From the NCBI RefSeq assembly GCF_000421565.1, contig NZ_ATXG01000003.1:310001-374000 (forward strand): a stretch of 64,000 nucleotides of DNA, written 5' to 3'. Under the pieces are notes generated by a model. The model worked only from the letters and a program-made list of their open reading frames with translations, was not told the origin of the DNA and ran no database searches. The stretch is from Agromyces subbeticus DSM 16689 (GTDB lineage: Bacteria > Actinomycetota > Actinomycetes > Actinomycetales > Microbacteriaceae). Position numbers and translations under genes: made by a program. How positions within the stretch are numbered: the stretch's first letter is position 1; each line of letters starts with the position of its first letter. Of this stretch, positions 14,752 to 23,716 are shown piece by piece.

Positions 14752-15636
14752 TTGGATGCCCCTGAGCCCGACATTCGCGTCGACGAAGCGCTCGCCGCGG
14801 CGCTCGTGGCGGCGCAGCATCCCGATCTCACCGGCCCGATCTCTCGCCTCGCCAACGGCTGGGACAACGTGATGTTCCGCCTCGGCGACCGTCACGTGGT
14901 GCGGCTGCCCCGTCGTTCGATCGCGGCCGGCCTCGTGCTGCACGAGCAGCGGTGGCTGCCCGGCATCGCCGAGCGAGTGCACGCGCCGGTACCCGCTCCT
15001 GTGCGCATCGGCCGACCGGCGCCCGAGCTCGGCTTCGACTTCCCGTGGAGCATCCTGCCGTGGTTCGACGGCGACTCGGCCGCCGACTCGAGCCCGGCCG
15101 CGCGGGCTGCGGCGGCACCCGCGCTCGCCGCGTTCGTGACTGAGCTCGGCGTGCCGGCGCCGCTCGACGCCCCGGTCAACGAGTATCGCGGCGTGCCGCT
15201 CGCGACGCGAGACGCCGCCGTTCAGGCCAGGTTCGAGCGCGGGCTCCCGGGCGGCGAGGCCCTGCGCGCGGTGTGGCAGCGCGCACTCGCAGCGCCGGCC
15301 TGGTCGGGGCCACCGGTGTGGCTGCACGGCGACCTGCACCCGGCGAACCTCGTGCTCGACGCATCCGCTGGGCTCAGTGCCGTGATCGACTTCGGTGATG
15401 TCTGCGCGGGCGACCCCGCGTGCGACCTGGCGACGGCATGGGTCACCTTCGATGGCGCAGCACGCGCCGTCTTCAGGGCCGAGGTCGACGAACGACGGGC
15501 GACGGATGCCGCGATGTGGGACCGCGCCCGCGGCTGGGCGCTCGTGCTCGGCAGCGCGATCGTCGACACGATCGGCACCGAGGGGCGGCTGGGCGCGGTC
15601 GGCGTGCACGCGCTTCGCGAGGTGCTGGTCGACTGA
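14752..15636 (+). CDS. Aminoglycoside phosphotransferase-family kinase
   Basis: This protein of about 294 aa has the APH/choline-kinase fold. The N-lobe has LANGWDNVMFRLGDRHVVRLPRR. The catalytic loop is WLHGDLHPANLVLD, with Asp as base, and the metal-binding motif is VIDFGDVCAGDPACDLA. Family members phosphorylate aminoglycosides or, more often, unknown metabolites such as fructosamines or homoserine; no resistance role should be assumed. The start is uncertain: the TTG at 14752 has GGGAG and fits the -10 at 14691, while earlier ATG/GTG codons overlap the divergent phosphatase gene. Confidence 0.8.
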   Translation: MDAPEPDIRVDEALAAALVAAQHPDLTGPISRLANGWDNVMFRLGDRHVVRLPRRSIAAGLVLHEQRWLPGIAERVHAPVPAPVRIGRPAPELGFDFPWSILPWFDGDSAADSSPAARAAAAPALAAFVTELGVPAPLDAPVNEYRGVPLATRDAAVQARFERGLPGGEALRAVWQRALAAPAWSGPPVWLHGDLHPANLVLDASAGLSAVIDFGDVCAGDPACDLATAWVTFDGAARAVFRAEVDERRATDAAMWDRARGWALVLGSAIVDTIGTEGRLGAVGVHALREVLVD

Positions 15637-15760
15637 GGGCGCGGGTGACGCACGCGCTGCCATGCTCGCACTCCCCCTCAACAGGCGCTGCGTCGCCTCG
15701 ATGACCCCGTACGCGAGCCGCGATCGACGAGCGGATGCCGCGGCGCTTGAGACTCGGAGC

Positions 15761-16183
15761 ATGTCCGACTCCGACTACCTGATCTCGGCTCTCACCGGCA
15801 CCCCGGCCACCGCCGAGCGCGCCGATGCGGCCGAGCGTCATCTCGTGATGCTTCGGCCGCTGCTCGGCGAGGTGCGCGAGCGCTGGCCCGTGATCCTGCC
15901 GGCGGGCGCTGCCGGCTGGCGCTCGACGGCGGCCGAACGCTACCTCGAACGACTCGCCCAACTGCGCTCCGCGCTCGCCGCGGTCGAACTGGCGCTCGCC
16001 GCCGGCGAGACCGAGCTCGAGGCGTGCATCGCCGGCATCCGTGCCGAGCTTGCGGAGCATGAAGCAGCCGTTCGCGCCGAAGAGCAGCGCGCGCTCGACC
16101 TGCAGTCGAGCTCGGATCGCCACGACGCCTCACACGTGCAGCGGGCCGACCTCGACGGAGCCGCGGCGTGGGCGACGCGCTGA
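15761..16183 (+). CDS. Small helical protein, WXG-like partner of the downstream hydrolase
   Basis: This 140-aa protein is predicted to be almost entirely alpha-helical. The central segment GWRSTAAERYLERLAQLRSALAAVELALAAGETEL recalls the W-x-[SG]-x-A-A-x-x-[FY] helix-turn-helix pattern of actinobacterial WXG100-like and type VII substrate N-terminal domains. A charged coiled-coil stretch follows (IRAELAEHEAAVRAEEQRALDL). No signal peptide. The next gene starts inside this one (16-nt overlap), implying coupled translation and probably a complex. Resemblance to WXG100 proteins is motif-level only. Confidence 0.7.
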   Translation: MSDSDYLISALTGTPATAERADAAERHLVMLRPLLGEVRERWPVILPAGAAGWRSTAAERYLERLAQLRSALAAVELALAAGETELEACIAGIRAELAEHEAAVRAEEQRALDLQSSSDRHDASHVQRADLDGAAAWATR

Positions 16184-17679
16184 CCGTCTCGGGCGGAGGC
16201 TCCACCGCGGTCGCGGTCGATGAGCTGTTCGCCGAGGCGGTGCGACTGGCGACCGTCGAGCACGTGGTCGCCGACTTGTCGGCGCGGGCCGGCGTGATCA
16301 CGCGCGGGCTCGCCGAACTCGACCTCGCTCGAGGCTCGGCGTGGGGTGTGCAGCCCGACCCCTGCCGGCAACTCGACGAGGCGATCCGGCGACTCGCCGC
16401 CGCGCACGCCGAGGCAGGCCTGCTGCGGCAGTCGTTGCTCGAGAGCGCCGAACGCTACGGCTTCACCGAGCACATGGTGGGCGCGCTGTGGGGCATGGCC
16501 GGGCGGGTCGGGGCCTGGTTGCTGGGCTGGTCGGCACCGCTCATCGTCGGGGCGGCGCTGCCTGCGATCGGCATCTGGGCGGCCACCGGCTCGGGCGGCG
16601 CCCTCGAAGACTGGCTCGCAGAGCACCCCGAGCTGCTCTCCGACCCGGCGTTCGTGCGCCTCGTGCGCACCGCCGCCGACTCAGCCGACGAATTCGCCGC
16701 GGGCCTCCTCCACCTGCCGAGTTCACTCACCCAGGCCGGGGTCGGCATCGGAGCACCCGAGAACGCGTCGATGCTGCTGGCCGCGGCCGGCCTGGTCGGT
16801 GCGGTTGCGGGCAGCCGGGTGCTCGTCGACGCCCCCGTGCGCGTGACGAGGGCGCTACCCGACGGGCAGCGGGTCGCCCGCGGTGACCGGCCGACGGAGC
16901 TGCGGTCGGTCTCGGCTCCGGTCTCGGCTTCGGTCCCGGCCCCGACCGGCATCGCCGACCTGGTCGCGCGCATTCCGGCGACCGACGACGATGCGCAGAT
17001 CCGGGTCGAACGGTACGGCGGTGCCGACGACCCCCGTTGGGTCGTCTACATCGGCGGCACGGTCGATCTCGGTTTGACGGCCGGGGCCCAGCCGAACGAC
17101 ATGACGAACAACCTGCACGGCATCGCCGACGACTCGCCGCTCGACGCCCTGCGAGTCGTCGGTGAAGACTCCGGGGCCGGCGACCGCGCCGTGCGACTCG
17201 CGTTGGCCGAGGCCGGGGTGCAACCCGGAGACCCGATCTTCCCCATCGGCCACTCGGGTGGCGGCGTGAACGCCGCCGGGCTCGCCGGTGATCCCGAGTT
17301 GAACGTGGTCGGGGCGGTCAGCGTGGGCGGCCCGGTCGCGTCGGCGCCGCTTCGCGACGGAGTGCCGCTGCTGTCGCTCGAGCACGAGGAAGATCTCGTG
17401 CCCGCGACGGGCGGTGCGGGGCATCCTTCGCCCGACCGGCTGACGGTCTCACGCAGCGTGCTCGAGCCCGGCGTCGACTACGAGACGGCGCTGCCGGCGC
17501 ACGAACTCTCTCGCTACCGGCAGACCGGTGCGCTCATCGACGCGTCTGAGGAGCAACGCCTCGTCGAGTTCCGCGAGCAGCTCGCGACGTTCACCGGCTG
17601 CGGCACCGGCGAGATGAGCCGGTGGATCGGCACCCGCGACGTCAGCTCTTCGACGACGGACGAACCACGAGGCCGATGA
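16168..17679 (+). CDS. Large protein with C-terminal alpha/beta hydrolase domain
   Basis: This 503-aa protein starts at a GTG within the preceding gene. Residues about 15-100 are helical, and about 105-150 and 190-215 are hydrophobic (GAWLLGWSAPLIVGAALPAIGIWAA; ASMLLAAAGLVGAVAG). From about residue 280 there is an alpha/beta hydrolase domain: WVVYIGGTVD strand, nucleophile elbow IFPIGHSGGGVNAAGLA with the serine near residue 363, then LLSLEHEEDLVPA supplying a candidate acid. This order (helical N-terminus, hydrophobic middle, DUF1023-like hydrolase) is seen in actinobacterial proteins of unknown function. Its stop lies inside the convergent gene at 17642 (38-bp overlap). Confidence 0.7.
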   Translation: MGDALTVSGGGSTAVAVDELFAEAVRLATVEHVVADLSARAGVITRGLAELDLARGSAWGVQPDPCRQLDEAIRRLAAAHAEAGLLRQSLLESAERYGFTEHMVGALWGMAGRVGAWLLGWSAPLIVGAALPAIGIWAATGSGGALEDWLAEHPELLSDPAFVRLVRTAADSADEFAAGLLHLPSSLTQAGVGIGAPENASMLLAAAGLVGAVAGSRVLVDAPVRVTRALPDGQRVARGDRPTELRSVSAPVSASVPAPTGIADLVARIPATDDDAQIRVERYGGADDPRWVVYIGGTVDLGLTAGAQPNDMTNNLHGIADDSPLDALRVVGEDSGAGDRAVRLALAEAGVQPGDPIFPIGHSGGGVNAAGLAGDPELNVVGAVSVGGPVASAPLRDGVPLLSLEHEEDLVPATGGAGHPSPDRLTVSRSVLEPGVDYETALPAHELSRYRQTGALIDASEEQRLVEFREQLATFTGCGTGEMSRWIGTRDVSSSTTDEPRGR

Positions 17680-18028
17680 GCCAGCTGATGAGACCCAGCA
17701 CCAGCGCGCCGAGCACGCCCCACCAGAAGCTGTCGACCACGAGGCCGAAGCCCATGAGATCGCTGATCCAGTCGACGAGCAGCAGCAGCAGGCCATTGAC
17801 GATGAAGGAGATGAGGCCGAGCGTCAGCACGTAGAGCGGGAAGGCGACGATCCTGATGAGGTTGCCGATGATCGCGTTGACGAGTCCGAAGATGAGCGCG
17901 ACGAGCAGGTACGTCAGCACCGAGGCGATCGTGGTGTTCTCGTACGGCACCACGTTGACGCCGGCGACGATGAGGGTCGTGAGCCAGAGGGCGAACGCGA
18001 CGACGATGACCTTCACGATGAACCGCAT
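17642..18028 (-). CDS. Phage holin family (DUF) membrane protein
   Basis: This 128-aa protein consists of four hydrophobic helices with short loops ([92 protein letters not shown]). It matches the 'phage holin family, four-superfamily IV' group (PF04020), which despite the name is a common chromosomal membrane protein of unknown role. CAAGCT lies 6 nt before the ATG, a possible leaderless start. Its 3' end overlaps that of the convergent hydrolase gene. Confidence 0.82.
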   Translation of the reverse strand: MRFIVKVIVVAFALWLTTLIVAGVNVVPYENTTIASVLTYLLVALIFGLVNAIIGNLIRIVAFPLYVLTLGLISFIVNGLLLLLVDWISDLMGFGLVVDSFWWGVLGALVLGLISWLIGLVVRPSSKS

Positions 18029-18067
18029 GGCTCCAGCTTGGCAGAACGGGCGCGGCGGGCGAAGGGG

Positions 18068-18080
18068 TACGGTGGAATTC
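18068..18080 (+). promoter_or_regulatory. Leaderless promoter of the hisC-like gene
   Basis: A TACGGT -10 box (18068..18073) is followed by 7 nt and the GTG at 18081. This makes 18081 a better start than the in-frame GTG at 18072, which overlaps the -10 box. Confidence 0.5.
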
Positions 18081-19217
18081 GTGACCGCACAGGAGCCCAC
18101 GGGCGAGCGCGTACGCCTGCGCCCCGAGATCGCCGCCCTTCCGCCGTATCGTCAGGGGCGCCCGGCGCCGGCCGACGGCTTCAAGCTCTCGAGCAACGAG
18201 AACCCGTTCGATCCGCTGCCCTCGGTCGTCGAGGCGGTCTCCGCGTCGGCCGCGCACATCAACCGCTATCCCGACGCCACGGCGCTCGCGCTTCGCGAAC
18301 GGCTCGCCGAGCGATTCGGCGTCACCGCCGACGAGGTGCTCGTCGGCGCAGGTTCGGTCTCGCTCCTCGCCCAGTTCATCCTCGCGGCTGCGGCCCCCGG
18401 TGACGAGGTCGTCTACTCGTGGCGCTCGTTCGAGGCCTACCCCGGCCTCGTCACGGTCGCCGGGGCCACGAGCGTGCCGGTGCCGAACCGCGCCGATCAC
18501 GGCCACGACCTCGATGCGATGGCCGCAGCTGTCACCGAGCGCACGCGGGTCGTCATCGTGTGCTCGCCCAACAACCCCACGGGCGTCACCGTGACCGCCG
18601 CCGAGTTCGAGGCGTTCATGGCCGCGGTGCCGAGCGACCGGCTCGTGCTGCTCGACGAGGCGTACATCGAGTTCGCGAACGCTGCCGCGGCAGGCACCGC
18701 AGGCGACACCGCCGCCCCGGTCGACGGTCGCACGCTCATCGGCCGCTACCCGAACCTCGTGGTGCTGCGCACCTTCTCGAAGGCCTACGGCCTGGCCGGC
18801 CTCCGCGTGGGCTATGCCGTCGGGCCGATCGAACTGCTCGACGCGGCGCGCGCCACGGCCATTCCGCTCGGGGTCACGGCGGCCGCGGCATCCGCTGCCC
18901 TCGCCTCGCTCGAGCCGACCGCCGAGGCAGAGTTGCTCGAGCGGGTCGCGACCATCGCCGAGCGGCGCGACCGCGTGCGCGAGGCGCTGCTCGAGCAGGG
19001 CTGGCCGCTGCCCGAGGCACGCGGCAACTTCCTCTGGCTGCCGACGGGCGAGGCCACGACGGCCGTCGCCGACCGGCTCTTCGACGCTGGGCTCGTCACC
19101 CGAGGGTTCGCGCCCGAGGGCATCCGGGTCTCCATCGGCGAAGAGGAGTCTGTGGAGATCCTCCTCACGATTCTCAGTGAGCTTGTACCTGCGTCACAAG
19201 AAGGGCTCCCCGCCTAG
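18081..19217 (+). CDS. hisC: Histidinol-phosphate aminotransferase family PLP enzyme
   Basis: This 378-aa fold-type I aminotransferase begins with [17 protein letters not shown] and [16 protein letters not shown], typical of HisC. The PLP-contacting Asp and Tyr lie in [13 protein letters not shown], and the Schiff-base lysine in [21 protein letters not shown]. No other histidine genes are nearby. HisC-like proteins also act on aromatic amino acids, so substrate choice is open. The gene is followed after 16 bp by the 2-oxoacid dehydrogenase E1alpha gene, which has its own leaderless promoter in that gap. Confidence 0.85.
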   Translation: MTAQEPTGERVRLRPEIAALPPYRQGRPAPADGFKLSSNENPFDPLPSVVEAVSASAAHINRYPDATALALRERLAERFGVTADEVLVGAGSVSLLAQFILAAAAPGDEVVYSWRSFEAYPGLVTVAGATSVPVPNRADHGHDLDAMAAAVTERTRVVIVCSPNNPTGVTVTAAEFEAFMAAVPSDRLVLLDEAYIEFANAAAAGTAGDTAAPVDGRTLIGRYPNLVVLRTFSKAYGLAGLRVGYAVGPIELLDAARATAIPLGVTAAAASAALASLEPTAEAELLERVATIAERRDRVREALLEQGWPLPEARGNFLWLPTGEATTAVADRLFDAGLVTRGFAPEGIRVSIGEEESVEILLTILSELVPASQEGLPA

Positions 19218-19221
19218 CGGG

Positions 19222-19233
19222 TAGCGTGGAACG
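19222..19233 (+). promoter_or_regulatory. Leaderless promoter of the E1alpha gene
   Basis: TAGCGT (19222..19227) lies 6 nt before the GTG at 19234. There is no Shine-Dalgarno sequence, so transcription and translation should begin at the same base. Confidence 0.5.
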
Positions 19234-20379
19234 GTGGCAGCCCGCGAAAGAGAGTTCACCGCGCCGACGGTCCAGCTCCTGACCCCCGAGGGCGCACTCC
19301 GCCCCACCCCCGAAGCCGAGGCCTACCTCCCGCTCGTCGAAGCCCTCAGCGACGCCGAGCTCGAGCGCTTCTACCGCGACATGGCGGTCTCCCGCCGCAT
19401 CGACGTCGCCGGCGCCAACCTGCAGCGGCAGGGTCAGCTCGCGCTGTGGGTGCCGAGCCACGGGCAGGAGGCGGCGCAGGTCGGCTCCGCGCACGCAGCG
19501 CGCCCGCAAGACCACTTGTTCCCGTCGTACCGCGAGCACATCGTCGGCATCATCCGCGGCCTCGACCCCGTGCGCATCCTCGCGCTCCTGCGCGGCGCGA
19601 CGCTCGGCGGGTGGAATCCCGAGGAGAACGGCAACTTCCACCTCTACACGCTCGTGCTCGCCTCGCAGACGCTGCACGCCACGGGCTACGCCATGGGGCT
19701 GCAGTTCGACGGCGCCACCGCGACGGGCGACCCCGAGACGGATGCCGCGGTGCTCGTGTACTACGGCGACGGCGCCACCTCGCAGGGCGACGCGAGCGAG
19801 GCGCTCGTCTTCGCGTCGAGCTACCAGACCCCGCAGGTCTTCTTCATCCAGAACAACCAGTGGGCGATCTCGGTGCCGGTCTCACGGCAGTCCCGCAGCC
19901 CCCTGTCGCTGCGCGGCGGCGGATTCGGCATGCCGGGCATTCGCGTCGACGGCAACGACGTGCTCGCGAGCTACGCCGTGACCCGGCAGTCGCTCGAAGA
20001 GGCCCGCGCGGGCGAGGGCCCGAGCCTGATCGAGGCCCTGACCTACCGCATGGGCGCGCACACGACGGCCGATGACCCTACGAAGTACCGCACCGACGAC
20101 GAGGTCGCCTACTGGGAGGCGCGCGACCCGATCCCCCGGTATCGCACCTGGCTCGAGGGCCGCGGCGCGTCAGCCGAGTTCTTCGCCGACGTCGACACCG
20201 AGGCGGGCGACATCGCCGCCGACCTGCGTCGTCGTGCGCTCGAACTGCAGGCACCCACGCGCGAGGTGATCTTCGAGCACGTCTACAGCGAGCCGCACCC
20301 GCTCATGGCCGAGCAGGCCGAGTGGCTGCACCGCTTCGAGACCTCGTTCGACACCGCACCCGACGGGAGCGCGGCATGA
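19234..20379 (+). CDS. 2-oxoacid dehydrogenase E1 component, alpha subunit
   Basis: This 381-aa thiamine diphosphate enzyme subunit is the alpha half of a heterotetrameric E1. GQEAAQVGSAHA and DHLFPSYREH belong to the substrate channel. The ThDP motif runs from YYGDGATSQGD (about residue 177) to the NNQWAIS segment, and YRMGAHTTADDPTKYR is the regulated loop region. Actinobacterial pyruvate dehydrogenase is usually the single-chain AceE, so an alpha/beta E1 with its own E2 more likely handles branched-chain 2-oxoacids, although annotation pipelines often call it pyruvate dehydrogenase. The beta subunit gene overlaps it by four bases. Confidence 0.9.
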   Translation: MAAREREFTAPTVQLLTPEGALRPTPEAEAYLPLVEALSDAELERFYRDMAVSRRIDVAGANLQRQGQLALWVPSHGQEAAQVGSAHAARPQDHLFPSYREHIVGIIRGLDPVRILALLRGATLGGWNPEENGNFHLYTLVLASQTLHATGYAMGLQFDGATATGDPETDAAVLVYYGDGATSQGDASEALVFASSYQTPQVFFIQNNQWAISVPVSRQSRSPLSLRGGGFGMPGIRVDGNDVLASYAVTRQSLEEARAGEGPSLIEALTYRMGAHTTADDPTKYRTDDEVAYWEARDPIPRYRTWLEGRGASAEFFADVDTEAGDIAADLRRRALELQAPTREVIFEHVYSEPHPLMAEQAEWLHRFETSFDTAPDGSAA

Positions 20380-21467
20380 GCGCCCGCACCGAAGAGGAGA
20401 CCCACGTGACGGATGCCGCTACCGACGCCGCGCCGATCGGCACAGCCTCGGCCGACGCCGCCGTGACGACCGACGGCTCGGGGGTGCGCGGCGTGCAGAC
20501 GCTCTCGATGGCCAAGGCGATCACCGCCGGCCTTCGCGACGCGATGCGCGCCGACGACAAGGTGCTGCTCATGGGCGAAGACATCGGCCCGCTGGGCGGC
20601 GTCTTCCGCGTGACCGAGGGTCTCTCGGCCGAGTTCGGCGAGAAGCGCGTGCTCGACACGCCGCTCGCCGAGTCGGCGATCGTGGGCACCGCCATCGGGC
20701 TCGCGATGCGCGGCTACCGTCCGGTGATCGAGATCCAGTTCGACGGGTTCATCTTCCCGGCGTTCGACCAGATCACCACCCAGCTCTCCCGCCAGACCCT
20801 GCGTCACGACGGCAGCGTCTCGATGCCCGTCGTCATCCGCGTGCCCTACGGCGGGCACATCGGCTCGATCGAGCACCATCAAGAGAGCCCCGAGGCGTAC
20901 TTCGCGCACACGCCCGGCCTGCGCGTGGTGAGCCCGTCGAACCCGCACGACGCCTATTGGATGATTCAAGAGGCGATCCGCTCCGACGACCCCGTACTGT
21001 TCTTCGAGCCGAAGAGCCGCTACTGGCCGAAGGGGCCGGTCGACCTCGACCACACCGGGCTCCCGCTGCACGCGAGCCGCATCATGCGGCCAGGCACCGA
21101 CGTGACGGTCGTCGGCCACGGCGCGATGATCGCGACGTTGCTGCAGGCCGCCGACATCGCCGCCACCGAGGGCCGCAGCCTCGAGGTCGTCGACCTCCGC
21201 TCGCTCTCCCCCATCGACTACGGCCCCCTGCTCGACTCGGTGCACCGCACCGGCCGGCTCGTGGTCGCGCAAGAGGCGTACGGCAACGTGTCGATCGGGT
21301 CCGAGATCGCCGCGACGGTCGCCGAGCGTGCCTTCTACGCGCTCGAGGCGCCGGTGCTGCGAGTGTCGGGCTTCGACACGCCGTTCCCGCCGGCGGCGCT
21401 CGAAACCGAGTTCCTGCCGAGCCCCGACCGGGTGCTCGAGGCCGTCGATCGCGCCCTGGCCTACTGA
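20376..21467 (+). CDS. 2-oxoacid dehydrogenase E1 component, beta subunit
   Basis: This 363-aa E1 beta subunit has a transketolase-type pyrimidine-binding domain (LSMAKAITAGLRDAMRADDKVLLMGEDIGPLGGVFRVTEGL), the conserved DTPLAESAIVGTAIGLAMRGYRPVIEIQF segment and a C-terminal domain with VEVVDLRSLSPID-like sequence. The ATG at 20376 overlaps the E1alpha stop (ATGA) and has GGGAG before it. A GTG at 20406 preceded by GAGGAGA is a credible alternative that would remove ten residues. The E2 gene follows after 65 bp. Confidence 0.9.
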   Translation: MSARTEEETHVTDAATDAAPIGTASADAAVTTDGSGVRGVQTLSMAKAITAGLRDAMRADDKVLLMGEDIGPLGGVFRVTEGLSAEFGEKRVLDTPLAESAIVGTAIGLAMRGYRPVIEIQFDGFIFPAFDQITTQLSRQTLRHDGSVSMPVVIRVPYGGHIGSIEHHQESPEAYFAHTPGLRVVSPSNPHDAYWMIQEAIRSDDPVLFFEPKSRYWPKGPVDLDHTGLPLHASRIMRPGTDVTVVGHGAMIATLLQAADIAATEGRSLEVVDLRSLSPIDYGPLLDSVHRTGRLVVAQEAYGNVSIGSEIAATVAERAFYALEAPVLRVSGFDTPFPPAALETEFLPSPDRVLEAVDRALAY

Positions 21468-21532
21468 GGCGCCGCGCGGCGCGCGGCATGACATGACGAC
21501 GACGGCATAGACCGACTGCGAGGGTAAAGAAC

Positions 21533-23014
21533 ATGAGCGAGATCCGATTCCCCCTCCCCGACGTCGGCGAGGGTCTCACCGAGGCCGAGATCGTGCAGTG
21601 GCGCGTCGCGCCCGGCGACCGCATCAGCCTCGACCAGGTCTTCGTCGAGATCGAGACGGCGAAATCGCTCGTCGAGTTGCCGAGCGCGTTCGAGGGCGTC
21701 GTCTCCGAACTGCTCGTCGACGAGGGCAGCACGGTCGACGTCGGCACCCCCATCCTCGTGATCCAGACGGATGCCGCGGGGCTCGCGGCCGGCGAACCCG
21801 CGGGCGGTGCGCCCGCAGCCGGCTCGCTCGCGGGTGGCACGACGCCCGTGGCGACGCTCGACTCCGCCCCGTTGCCTCCCGCTCCCGCCACGGCGCCTGT
21901 CGCCGCAGCCGCCGCCGGGGCGCCCGCCGCCTCTGCTTCCGCCGAAGAGAGCGGAGCAGTGCTCGTCGGCCACGGCAGCTCGGGCCCGGCTGCGACGCGG
22001 CGTCGCCGCCACCATACGCCCGACGGCGCGCACGGCCACCTCGCTCCCCCGGCTCCCACGCCTCCGGCCCCGCCTGCAACGGCCGACACGGCCGGTGCCG
22101 CGGCGGCGGCAGCGACATCCGCTGCCGCGACGACCGCGCGCCAGGCCGCACGCGTGCCCGTGATCGCGAAGCCTCCGATCCGCAAGCTCGCGAAAGACCT
22201 CGGCGTCGACCTGTCGAGAGTCGCGCCCACGGGACCGATCGGTGACATCACCCGCGATGACGTGATTCGCGAGGCCAGCCAGGCCAGTGTGTTCCGCAAC
22301 ATCCAGACGCCCGAGTGGCCGTCGGGTCGCGAAGAGCGCGTTCCCGTGAAGGGCGTGCGCAAGGCGATCGCGAACGCCATGGTGCAGAGTGCGTTCCAAG
22401 CGCCGCACGTCAGCGTCTTCGTCGATGTCGATGCGTCGCGCACCATGGAGTACCTCAAGCGACTCAAGGCCTCCCCCGACTACGCGGGCGTGCGCATCTC
22501 GCCGCTGCTCATCATGGCAAAGGCGATGATCTGGGCGGTGCGTCGCAACCCCACCGTGAACGCGCAATGGACCGACTCCGAGATCGTGGTCAAGCACTAC
22601 GTCAATCTCGGCATCGCCGCGGCGACGCCGCGCGGCCTCATCGTGCCGAACGTCAAAGAGGCGCAGGCGATGACGATGGTCGAACTCGCGACCGCGCTCG
22701 AGCAGCTCACCCTGACCGCACGCGAGGGCAAGACGCAGCCTGCCGAGATGCAGAACGGCACGATCACGATCACGAACATCGGCGTGTTCGGCATGGATAC
22801 CGGAACGCCGATCCTGAACCCCGGCGAGGTCGCGATCGTCGCCCTCGGCACGATCAAGCAGAAGCCGTGGGTCGTCGACGGCGAAGTGCGTCCGCGCTTC
22901 GTCACGACGATCGGCGCCTCGTTCGATCACCGTGTGGTCGACGGCGATGTCGCGTCGCGGTTCCTCGCGGATGTCGCGTCGATCATCGAGGAGCCTGCCC
23001 TCCTGCTGGAGTAA
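21533..23014 (+). CDS. Dihydrolipoamide acyltransferase (E2)
   Basis: This 493-aa E2 core protein has one N-terminal lipoyl domain (residues 1-80) with the lipoylated lysine in [14 protein letters not shown] long Ala/Pro/Gly-rich linker follows (about 85-205). The peripheral subunit-binding domain (about 208-245, [29 protein letters not shown]) precedes the acyltransferase domain ending with the catalytic [20 protein letters not shown]. With the two E1 genes it forms an almost complete complex; E3 (lipoamide dehydrogenase) is not in the window. GAGGG lies upstream of the ATG. Confidence 0.93.
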   Translation: MSEIRFPLPDVGEGLTEAEIVQWRVAPGDRISLDQVFVEIETAKSLVELPSAFEGVVSELLVDEGSTVDVGTPILVIQTDAAGLAAGEPAGGAPAAGSLAGGTTPVATLDSAPLPPAPATAPVAAAAAGAPAASASAEESGAVLVGHGSSGPAATRRRRHHTPDGAHGHLAPPAPTPPAPPATADTAGAAAAAATSAAATTARQAARVPVIAKPPIRKLAKDLGVDLSRVAPTGPIGDITRDDVIREASQASVFRNIQTPEWPSGREERVPVKGVRKAIANAMVQSAFQAPHVSVFVDVDASRTMEYLKRLKASPDYAGVRISPLLIMAKAMIWAVRRNPTVNAQWTDSEIVVKHYVNLGIAAATPRGLIVPNVKEAQAMTMVELATALEQLTLTAREGKTQPAEMQNGTITITNIGVFGMDTGTPILNPGEVAIVALGTIKQKPWVVDGEVRPRFVTTIGASFDHRVVDGDVASRFLADVASIIEEPALLLE

Positions 23015-23075
23015 CCGGCTTCAGGGGTTTCGACGCAGAGTTCGGCTCGGGCGGGTCGCAAACTCCCGTGACGGG

Positions 23076-23561
23076 TTACAGCTGCAGTTCGTACGTGATC
23101 GCCTCGGGCGTGCGCGAGGCCTGCGTGAAGCCGGCGCTCTGCAGTGTGTGCCGCGCGGGCAGGTTGCCGACCTCTGCCTCGGCGCGCAGGATCGCGACGC
23201 CGGCGGTGCGGCAGAGCTCGATCACCGCGGCGACCGCGTGCGGAGCGAGGCCCTGGCCGCGCACGGCCGGCACGAGGCCGAACGCGAACTCGACGGCTCC
23301 GTCGTCGCCGGGCGGACCGAACAGGTTCACTCCCCCGATGGCCGCGCCGTCTTCGCCGCGCCGCACCAGGTACGGGCCGAAGGGCATGGGGTCGCCGTTC
23401 TCCTGCACCGCACGAAGGTATTCGGCGAGCAGCTCGGGCTCGTCGGTGAAGGCGTAGGCGCCCTCCCACCCATCGTGCGGGTCAACCTCGCCGGCGAGCA
23501 CCCGCTCGGCGTCGGCGACGGTGAACGGATGCAACGTGAGCGGGGTCGTCGTCGTATCCAC
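23076..23561 (-). CDS. GNAT-family N-acetyltransferase
   Basis: This 161-aa acetyltransferase belongs to the RimJ/RimL-type subgroup: LTLHPFTVADAERVLAGEV at the N-terminus and GGVNLFGPPGDDGAVEFAFGLVPAVRGQGLAPHAVAAVIELC carrying the acetyl-CoA-binding RGQGLA pyrophosphate loop. Near the end is AEVGNLPARHTLQSAGF, with the usual Asn. The substrate is unknown. The GTG at 23561 is preceded by GGGAGA at 9 nt; longer in-frame starts at 23570 and 23591 are less well supported. It converges with the E2 gene. Confidence 0.85.
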   Translation of the reverse strand: MDTTTTPLTLHPFTVADAERVLAGEVDPHDGWEGAYAFTDEPELLAEYLRAVQENGDPMPFGPYLVRRGEDGAAIGGVNLFGPPGDDGAVEFAFGLVPAVRGQGLAPHAVAAVIELCRTAGVAILRAEAEVGNLPARHTLQSAGFTQASRTPEAITYELQL

Positions 23562-23681
23562 GTGCTTCACTCTCCCACGTCGATGCGACACTCGCCAGAT
23601 CTGTGCACAGGATGACGGTGGGAATGCGCGATACGCCCTCGAATGTTCACTTGGTGTGCGACCGACTGCATTCTCGTGGTT

Positions 23682-23716
23682 TTGACAATCATTATCAATA
23701 AGCCTACGGTGGAATC
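23682..23716 (+). promoter_or_regulatory. znu operon promoter with overlapping Zur-like box
   Basis: TTGACA (-35, 23682..23687) and TACGGT (-10, 23705..23710) are separated by exactly 17 bp, and the ATG of znuA follows 6 nt after the -10, so the message is leaderless. The imperfect palindrome TTGACAATCATTATCAA (23682..23698) covers the -35 and most of the spacer. It resembles Zur boxes (TGATAATNATTATCA type). Zinc-loaded Zur, encoded by the last gene of this operon, would block polymerase here. Confidence 0.75.

Noticed and set aside
20283-21494. Long antisense frame over the E1beta gene
   Set aside because: The plus-strand E1beta is unmistakable, and the antisense product has no family features.
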